Part shown: positions 1 through 4,335 of the stretch, piece after piece | How positions within the stretch are numbered: the first letter of the stretch is position 1 | How the letters are laid out: each line of letters opens with the position of its first letter | Assembly (NCBI GenBank): GCA_905233965.1 | Contig: CAJOFG010000012.1 | Span: forward strand, 23,418 to 29,537 | DNA: 6,120 nucleotides | Source of the DNA: an uncultured Selenomonadaceae bacterium | GTDB taxonomy: Bacteria; Bacillota; Negativicutes; Selenomonadales; Selenomonadaceae | Direction: 5' to 3' | Notes under the pieces: generated by a model | What the model was told of the DNA's origin: nothing | The model's input: only the letters and a program-made list of their open reading frames with translations | The model's database searches: none | Translations under genes and position numbers: made by a program

Positions 1-840
1 GGAGCGGGTAAAGATGTTTTCTTCTACGCGTCCGGAAATGCAAACGATACAATCGTAGATTTCAAGAGCGGGACTTCTGCCACTTCCGATGTCGTCACCC
101 TTTACAAAGGCGCGGGCATGAACTCGGTTACTCGCGACGGTGAGCAAATTGTTTTCGGCACTCGTGACGGCGGCAAACTTACCGTGAACACTTCAAGCGA
201 CGATATCGACACCGCAATTCAATATTCGCGACAAGGTTACGACGTGAAGAATATCAAAATCGGAAATACCGATTCGGCAAACACTTTCACATACGACAAA
301 AAAATTTCCTACTACTACGGCGGCGAAAAAACCGACACGGTTAAGGTCGAAGAAACTTCCGGGAAAGTTTCCGTAAATCTCGGAAAATCCGCTTACAAAG
401 ATATTGAAGTTATCGACGCGTCCGGATCTTCAAGCACGAATATTTTGCAGGGCGACAGAGCGGAAAATACGATAATCGGCGGCTCCGGCACAAATACTTT
501 GTGGGGCGGCTCCGGCAGTGCGAACGATACTTTAATCGGCGGCGACACCGGCACGAATTATTTTTACTACGGCAGGAATCAGGGCGATGACAAAATAACC
601 GGCGCGAAGTCCGGCGATTATATTCGCCTGTACAACGTGCGCGGATTTGAAATAGGGGAGTTCAACGCGGTTGACGGAGTCGGAATCAAAATGAACATTG
701 CCGGCGGAAGTTTGAGCGTTGACAAGACCGACGGAGTAAAATTTGTAATGTCCGGCGGCTCGACCTACTCTTACGACGCGGCGACAAATACTTTTGCAAA
801 ACAGACAAACGGCTTCGACACGTTCGGCGACACACCCTGA
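1..840 (+). CDS. C-terminal part of a large RTX-like calcium-binding secreted protein (5' partial)
   Basis: The frame is open from base 1 to the TGA at 838-840, giving 279 visible residues. The in-frame ATG at 118 has no ribosome binding site and lies inside repeat sequence, so the gene starts upstream of the window. Residues about 151-188 are glycine/aspartate-rich near-nonapeptides such as GGSGTNTLW and GGSGSANDTLI, which resemble hemolysin-type (RTX) calcium-binding repeats. A module of the form G-x-D-x-F-F-Y-x-x-G-x-x-x-D-x-I-x-x-F-K-S-G occurs near residues 1-25 and again, diverged, near 183-211. No transmembrane segment or cell-wall sorting motif is visible before the C-terminus (GFDTFGDTP). 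Proteins of this family are normally exported by type I secretion and fold on binding external calcium. That is family knowledge; no secretion gene is present here. The RTX repeats are few and imperfect. Family assignment is good; the specific role (adhesin, enzyme or matrix protein) is unknown. Confidence 0.85.
   Translation, partial: GAGKDVFFYASGNANDTIVDFKSGTSATSDVVTLYKGAGMNSVTRDGEQIVFGTRDGGKLTVNTSSDDIDTAIQYSRQGYDVKNIKIGNTDSANTFTYDKKISYYYGGEKTDTVKVEETSGKVSVNLGKSAYKDIEVIDASGSSSTNILQGDRAENTIIGGSGTNTLWGGSGSANDTLIGGDTGTNYFYYGRNQGDDKITGAKSGDYIRLYNVRGFEIGEFNAVDGVGIKMNIAGGSLSVDKTDGVKFVMSGGSTYSYDAATNTFAKQTNGFDTFGDTP
451..564 (+). repeat. RTX-like glycine/aspartate nonapeptide repeat block
   Basis: Four consecutive units encode GDRAENTII, GGSGTNTLW, GGSGSANDTLI and GGDTGTNYF. 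They follow the GGxGxDxLx pattern of calcium-binding beta-roll repeats with degenerate positions; one unit is two residues longer. The two middle units share the 13-base DNA string ggcggctccggca, consistent with recent duplication. Established family knowledge: such units bind Ca2+ in a parallel beta-roll. The departures from consensus (N in place of D in several units) may weaken binding. Confidence 0.75.
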
Positions 841-879
841 TTGTTCGATAACCCGTCGGTAAAAAATTTTGCAAACAAA

Positions 880-922
880 AAAGCTCCTTGAGTGTAAAAA
901 AACTCGGGGGCTTTATTGTTTT
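880..922 (+). terminator. Rho-independent terminator of the RTX-like gene
   Basis: The stem is AAAGCTCCT (880-888), one bulged T, then GAGT (890-893), pairing with ACTCGGGGGCTTT (902-914), with two G-T wobbles. The loop is A-rich and the stem is followed by ATTGTTTT. It begins about 40 bases after the TGA at 840. The T-run is interrupted, so efficiency is uncertain. Confidence 0.75.
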
Positions 923-994
923 CGAATTGCCGCAAAGACGATTTTTTTAATCCGGTTTTAATTTTTTTCTAAAGATTTTCCAATACTTCAAGTG

Positions 995-1000
995 TAAAAT
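995..1000 (+). promoter_or_regulatory. Candidate -10 element for the small exported protein gene
   Basis: TAAAAT matches the sigma-70/A -10 consensus at five of six bases. It sits 20 bases upstream of the AGGAGA ribosome binding site, giving a plausible leader of about 29 bases. No good -35 hexamer lies 16-18 bases upstream (AAGATT is the nearest), so support is weak in this A/T-rich stretch. Confidence 0.35.
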
Positions 1001-1035
1001 CCGGGCAAGATGAAAGTTTGAGGAGATGTAAAAAA

Positions 1036-1293
1036 ATGAAATTCAAAAATTCGCTTATTCCGGGCGTTGCGGTTCTATGTTTACTTGCCGGGTTTTCTTC
1101 GACAACTCACGCAAACCTATCGGGAGATTATAAAGTCGGAAAAATTTTTCTGACGGATTACGACGAAAACGAAGATTCTTCCGGCAACCGAATTTATCAA
1201 TCACCGCGCAGAACTTCACCGCCGCCGCCCGGATATGAGCAGTCCCCGCGTGTCAATCAACCTCCTCATCGTCCGGTGCCGCCGCGCAGATAA
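1036..1293 (+). CDS. Small exported proline-rich protein of unknown function
   Basis: This gene encodes 85 residues from the ATG at 1036 to the TAA at 1291-1293. The start is chosen because AGGAGA at 1021-1026 lies 9 bases upstream; an in-frame TTG at 1018 would put that ribosome binding site inside the gene. The N-terminus is a classical signal peptide: basic MKFK, a hydrophobic core (about residues 7-20) and a likely signal peptidase I site after THA (residues 24-26), leaving about 59 mature residues. C15 does not sit in a good lipobox (AVLC), so a lipoprotein is less likely. The mature part has an acidic stretch (DYDENED, residues 41-47), then a proline- and arginine-rich tail with PPPP at 62-65 and PPRR at the end. 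The tail looks disordered and could bind an anionic wall or envelope component; that is inference. I do not recognise the family. It appears to be a single-gene unit between two terminators. Confidence 0.8.
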   Translation: MKFKNSLIPGVAVLCLLAGFSSTTHANLSGDYKVGKIFLTDYDENEDSSGNRIYQSPRRTSPPPPGYEQSPRVNQPPHRPVPPRR

Positions 1294-1332
1294 TTTGAAA
1301 TACTTCCAAAAAAATACACACCCCCTTTCAAA

Positions 1333-1374
1333 CAAAAATAAAATCCCCGACGACCAATCGGGGAAATTTTTTTT
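1333..1374. terminator. Shared bidirectional Rho-independent terminator between convergent genes
   Basis: The stem TCCCCGA (1344-1350) pairs perfectly with TCGGGGA (1358-1364) across the loop CGACCAA. On the + strand it is followed by AA and eight T residues (1367-1374), ending transcription of the small exported-protein gene. On the - strand the T-rich run complementary to 1333-1344 (ATTTTATTTTTG) follows the same stem, serving the acetolactate synthase gene, whose stop is 30 bases away. Confidence 0.85.
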
Positions 1375-1394
1375 GCATAATTTTTTTGCCGGAA

Positions 1395-3074
1395 TTATTT
1401 GAACTCCACAAACTCATCAATCCGGGCGTTGCCCTTCGTCATCGGCTCGACAAAACTTCTCCAAACTTTCAAAACGATTACACGCGGATTATTTTCGTCG
1501 TCCAACGCTTTTGCAAGCGCGTTTGCAAATTCTTCCTGAGTTGAAACCGCTTCAGCTTTTATCCCGAAAGTTTCCGCATACTTCACATAGTCCGGCTCCG
1601 TTTCAAATTCGCAGGCGATATATCTTTCGTCGTACATGACTTTTTGCAACTGGCGAATCATTCCCAAGCAGGAGTTATCGACAATGATTGAAATGACCGG
1701 AAGTTTCAGCCGGGCTATTGTGTAAAATTCGTTGCCCGTCATTTTAATGCCGCCGTCGCCGCTGACGCAAATTACCCGACGTTTTTTTCCGTAAGCAATT
1801 TGCGCGCCCATTGCCGCCGGCAAACCGAACCCCATTGTACCCAAGCCGCCGGAAGTCAACCAGGTGCGCGGCTCTTCGATTTTCAAATGGAGTGCCGCCC
1901 ACATTTGATGTTGCCCCACGTCGGTCGCGTATGCATAATTTTTGCCGCCGGTTTTTTTCGCAATTTGATTCATCGCCCAAGGAACGGTTAAGCGGTTGAC
2001 TTGATAATCATAGTCGTACTCTTCGCGCCAACTTTCGATTTGCCGCCACCATTCGCGAATTTTTTCCGGGTTGCCCGTCCCCTGCCCGCGCATCAAAAGT
2101 TTCAAAATAACTTTCATGTCGCCGGCAAGTCCGAGAGTATTCTCAATATTTTTGTCAATCTCCGCCGGGTCTATGTCGATGTGAATAAATTTTTTCGAGT
2201 GAGTGTATTTGCTGAGATTTCCGGTCTGTCTGTCGCCGAAACGACTTCCGACGGCAATAACCAAGTCCGCCGCCGCGACCGCGTGATTCGCCGCCTTAGT
2301 GCCGTGAAGTCCGGCGAAACCCAAATGTTGCGGGTGACTGCGCGGAACAGCTCCGATACCCATTAACGTGTTGACGACCGGCAATTTGTATTTTTCGATG
2401 AAGTCGATAATCTCTTTCGACGCGCCGGCAGAAATTGCGCCGCCCCCGACAATTACCGCCGGTCTTTCCGCTTGCAAAATTTCTTCTGTCGCCTCCGCCG
2501 CGCAAATTATAAAATCCGGATCGGGTTTGCCCGGAATTTTTTCAACCGGCTTTTGCGGCTCGTAGTCAACCTCCGCGAAGAAAATATCGCGCGGCACGTC
2601 CACGAGAACCGGTCCGCGTCGTCCGCTCCCGGCAATTTCAAACGCCTGGCGAATCGTTTCGACAAGTTTTCGCGGCTCTTTGACTTTGAAATTGTGTTTC
2701 GTCACCGGCATCGTTATGTCCAAAATGTCAATCTCTTGGAAAGCGTCGCGCCCCAGCAAATTGGTATCGACTTGTCCGGTTATCGCGACCATCGGAATCG
2801 AATCCATGAATGCCGTCGCAATTCCGGTTACCAAATTTGTCGCGCCCGGTCCGGAAGTCGCCATGCACACTCCGATTTTTCCGGTTGCCCGTGCGTAACC
2901 GTCCGCCGCGTGTGCCGCGTTCTGTTCGTGCGTCACCAAAATTTGTTGTATATTTTTTTCTTCAACCAGTGCGTCGTACAAAGGTAAAATCATTCCGCCG
3001 GGATAGCCGAAAATTATTTCGACTTCCCTTTCGCGCAAACATTCGAGTATAGCCCGCGCTCCGCTCATTTGCAT
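1395..3074 (-). CDS. ilvB: Acetolactate (acetohydroxyacid) synthase large catalytic subunit
   Basis: This ThDP-dependent cytoplasmic enzyme condenses two pyruvates to 2-acetolactate, or pyruvate with 2-ketobutyrate, at the first common step of valine, leucine and isoleucine synthesis. Its 559 residues are normal for the family. The N-terminal PYR domain holds the catalytic Glu50 (THEQNAAHAADGYARATGK) and the AHAS signature DAFQEIDI (110-117). The central FAD-type domain has GSRFGDRQTG (276-285). The C-terminal PP domain has VGQHQMW (387-393), the GDG of the ThDP/Mg site (439-441) and DN (466-467), then GMIRQLQ (471-477). These FAD-region and DAFQE features favour the anabolic type over catabolic AlsS. 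The start is the ATG at 3074, with AAGGGA (complement of 3085-3090) 10 bases upstream; an ATG at 3068 is too far from it. No regulatory small subunit gene (ilvN/ilvH) is adjacent and the gene appears monocistronic. The active-site entrance has unusual residues: Met28, Asp103 and Leu476. Confidence 0.96.
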   Translation of the reverse strand: MQMSGARAILECLREREVEIIFGYPGGMILPLYDALVEEKNIQQILVTHEQNAAHAADGYARATGKIGVCMATSGPGATNLVTGIATAFMDSIPMVAITGQVDTNLLGRDAFQEIDILDITMPVTKHNFKVKEPRKLVETIRQAFEIAGSGRRGPVLVDVPRDIFFAEVDYEPQKPVEKIPGKPDPDFIICAAEATEEILQAERPAVIVGGGAISAGASKEIIDFIEKYKLPVVNTLMGIGAVPRSHPQHLGFAGLHGTKAANHAVAAADLVIAVGSRFGDRQTGNLSKYTHSKKFIHIDIDPAEIDKNIENTLGLAGDMKVILKLLMRGQGTGNPEKIREWWRQIESWREEYDYDYQVNRLTVPWAMNQIAKKTGGKNYAYATDVGQHQMWAALHLKIEEPRTWLTSGGLGTMGFGLPAAMGAQIAYGKKRRVICVSGDGGIKMTGNEFYTIARLKLPVISIIVDNSCLGMIRQLQKVMYDERYIACEFETEPDYVKYAETFGIKAEAVSTQEEFANALAKALDDENNPRVIVLKVWRSFVEPMTKGNARIDEFVEFK

Positions 3075-3084
3075 TTTAAATCAG

Positions 3085-3090
3085 TCCCTT
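3085..3090 (-). promoter_or_regulatory. Ribosome binding site deciding the acetolactate synthase start
   Basis: On the - strand AAGGGA lies 10 bases before the ATG at 3074 and 16 bases before the second in-frame ATG at 3068. The spacing favours the first. The site is moderate in strength compared with the GGGAGGTG of the divergent gene. Confidence 0.6.
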
Positions 3091-3109
3091 TTAATTTGGA
3101 GTCAACGAA

Positions 3110-3115
3110 ATTATT
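3110..3115 (-). promoter_or_regulatory. Candidate -10 element for the acetolactate synthase gene
   Basis: Read on the - strand this is AATAAT, five of six matches to TATAAT, which would give a leader of about 29 bases. The hexamer 17 bases upstream (AGGATT) is a poor -35 and lies inside the 3122-3146 inverted repeat, so a regulator bound there could control this promoter. Low-confidence call in an A/T-rich region. Confidence 0.3.
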
Positions 3116-3121
3116 CTGCAT

Positions 3122-3146
3122 TTCCGGGCGTTAATCCTTCCCGGAA
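3122..3146. repeat. Perfect inverted repeat in the divergent promoter region (operator or attenuator candidate)
   Basis: TTCCGGG (3122-3128) and CCCGGAA (3140-3146) are exact inverted repeats separated by 11 bases. On the + strand they are followed by TATTTTTTGATTTTTT, so the RNA would resemble a Rho-independent terminator ahead of the glycosyltransferase. As DNA, the dyad could be an operator between the two divergent genes. The sequence cannot decide between these readings. Confidence 0.55.
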
Positions 3147-3152
3147 TATTTT

Positions 3153-3181
3153 TTGATTTTTTCCCGGTGAAGTAATAAAAT
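3153..3181 (+). promoter_or_regulatory. Candidate sigma-70/A promoter of the glycosyltransferase gene
   Basis: TTGATT (3153-3158; four of six matches to TTGACA) and TAAAAT (3176-3181; five of six matches to TATAAT) are separated by exactly 17 bases. Transcription would start near 3188, giving a very short leader that begins close to the GGGAGGTG ribosome binding site. The promoter overlaps CCCGG/CCGGG arms that could bind a regulator. Confidence 0.5.
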
Positions 3182-3192
3182 ATTTTCCGGGA
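3162..3192 (+). promoter_or_regulatory. Second CCCGG/CCGGG dyad overlapping the glycosyltransferase ribosome binding site
   Basis: TCCCGG (3162-3167) is complementary to CCGGGA (3187-3192), with a 19-base A/T-rich spacer. The right arm includes the first bases of the ribosome binding site GGGAGGTG (3189-3196), which ends 5 bases before the ATG at 3202. In an RNA that starts upstream of the left arm, pairing would partly hide this site. An RNA starting near 3188 would lack the left arm. Confidence 0.4.
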
Positions 3193-3201
3193 GGTGTTCG
3201 T

Positions 3202-4272
3202 ATGGATTCGGAAAAAAATTTTGCGCCGAAAATTTCAATCGTCATTCCGATGTACAACACGGAAAAATACGTCGGCGAATGTTTGCACAGTCTTGAGATT
3301 CAAACTTTTCAAGATTTTGAAATTATCGTCGTCGATGACTGTTCGACGGATAAAAGCGTTGAAGTTGTAAAAAGTTATATGCCGAATTTTGACGGCAGGT
3401 TAAAAATTACCCGGACGGAAAAAAATTCCGGCGGTTGCGCAATTCCGCGAAACGTCGGAATGGAAATTGCGAAAGGAAAATATATTTTCATGCCGGACAG
3501 CGACGACTTGGTTATAAAAACCGGTCTGGAAACTTTTTACACGATTGCGGAAAAATTTGATGCCGATGTCGTGCACTGCGAAAAATATTTTGTTTCCGAA
3601 ACGGAAGAATTGAAAGGTTCCGTTTTGACTTTGAAAAGTTATCAATCCGGAAAATTTGTCAAAGAACCTTTTTTGGAACCTTACAACCTCGAAAAAAGAG
3701 TTGCCGACTTGAACGATTACAGGTACATTTGGAATATCTGGACAAAATTTTTTAAAAGAGAATTTCTCGAAAAGAACGAAATAAAATTCGCCGATACCTT
3801 CAATAATGAAGATATGCTTTTCACGGTTTATTGCGTCTGTCTGGCTGAAAGATATGTCAGGATTCCGCACGTCATGAATGTTTATCGTCACCGCGAAAAT
3901 TCCATAACGAAAAACAAGCAGGACGCTTTCGGACACGCACGGCTTTGGATGAAGGCACTTGTCAGAGCATTTGAAGACTGCGATAAATTTTTGGAAAGCA
4001 AAGAAATTTTCCGAAATAAACCCGATTTGAAATATTCGGTACTCGACATAATTGCTCAAGACACTTTCGTACAAATAATTCCGAGCAACAAATTTTTGAC
4101 TGTGGAAAATTTCGACAAAGTATTCCGCGAAGAACTTTCAAAGGCAAAAAATCCGGCGGCAATAGCGGCATTTTTTTTCAATATGTCTTACCTCTACAGT
4201 CGCCAACTCGGCGATTATCTTCTCGACCAAAAGAAACAAGACATAAAAAATAATGCGGTACCCTTTTTCTGA
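3202..4272 (+). CDS. Family 2 (GT-A fold) glycosyltransferase
   Basis: This gene encodes 356 residues. The start at 3202 is supported by GGGAGGTG at 3189-3196, a near-perfect anti-16S match. Residues 11-110 form a typical GT2 nucleotide-sugar domain: ISIVIPMYNTEKYV at 11-24, VVDDCSTD at 43-50 (nucleotide binding), NSGGCAIPRNVGM at 75-87, and the metal-binding DXD-type motif PDSDD at 98-102. Further on, WNIWTKFFKREFL (177-189), NNEDMLF (201-207, with a likely catalytic-base ED pair) and YRHRENSIT (228-236) match the acceptor half of EpsJ/WcaA-like inverting transferases. No membrane segment is seen, so it probably works at the inner face of the cytoplasmic membrane or in the cytosol. Such enzymes transfer a sugar to polysaccharide, lipid or protein acceptors; donor and acceptor cannot be read from sequence. 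The gene appears to stand alone rather than in a polysaccharide cluster. With large surface proteins nearby, it could modify surface molecules (inference). Confidence 0.92.
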   Translation: MDSEKNFAPKISIVIPMYNTEKYVGECLHSLEIQTFQDFEIIVVDDCSTDKSVEVVKSYMPNFDGRLKITRTEKNSGGCAIPRNVGMEIAKGKYIFMPDSDDLVIKTGLETFYTIAEKFDADVVHCEKYFVSETEELKGSVLTLKSYQSGKFVKEPFLEPYNLEKRVADLNDYRYIWNIWTKFFKREFLEKNEIKFADTFNNEDMLFTVYCVCLAERYVRIPHVMNVYRHRENSITKNKQDAFGHARLWMKALVRAFEDCDKFLESKEIFRNKPDLKYSVLDIIAQDTFVQIIPSNKFLTVENFDKVFREELSKAKNPAAIAAFFFNMSYLYSRQLGDYLLDQKKQDIKNNAVPFF

Positions 4273-4285
4273 TTCGGATACCGCA
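4244..4285 (-). terminator. Rho-independent terminator of the right-hand surface protein gene
   Basis: TGCGGTA (4254-4260) and TACCGCA (4279-4285) pair perfectly, with two more C-G pairs possible inside across a bulge. On the - strand the stem is followed by TTATTTTTTAT (complement of 4243-4253). The hairpin lies inside the last codons and stop of the oppositely oriented glycosyltransferase gene. Confidence 0.75.
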
Positions 4286-4303
4286 CATATTTTAAATTTT
4301 ATT

Positions 4304-4335
4304 TTCCGGTTTGAGTTTCAGACCGGAATTTTTTT
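4304..4335 (+). terminator. Rho-independent terminator of the glycosyltransferase gene
   Basis: TTCCGGTTTGA (4304-4314) pairs with TCAGACCGGAA (4318-4328), giving 11 base pairs with one G-T wobble and a three-base loop. It is followed by seven T residues (4329-4335). It begins 32 bases after the stop codon at 4272. The T-run overlaps the stop codon (4334-4336) of the convergent gene. Confidence 0.88.

Noticed and set aside
1018..1035. TTG start extending the small exported protein by six residues (MRRCKK)
   Set aside because: The AGGAGA ribosome binding site would lie within the coding region, and the ATG at 1036 has ideal spacing and gives a standard signal peptide.
2001..2987. Several + strand open frames opposite the acetolactate synthase
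   Set aside because: The - strand gene is a full-length, motif-complete enzyme; the opposite frames are Arg-rich and featureless.
3072..3105. TTGACT (complement of 3100-3105) as a -35 for the acetolactate synthase gene
   Set aside because: The matching -10 would overlap the start codon, which would make a leaderless RNA despite a usable ribosome binding site.
3400..4074. 224-codon open frame on the - strand inside the glycosyltransferase
   Set aside because: It is antisense to a gene with clear family motifs, has no convincing ribosome binding site and its product has no recognisable domain; it is a shadow frame.
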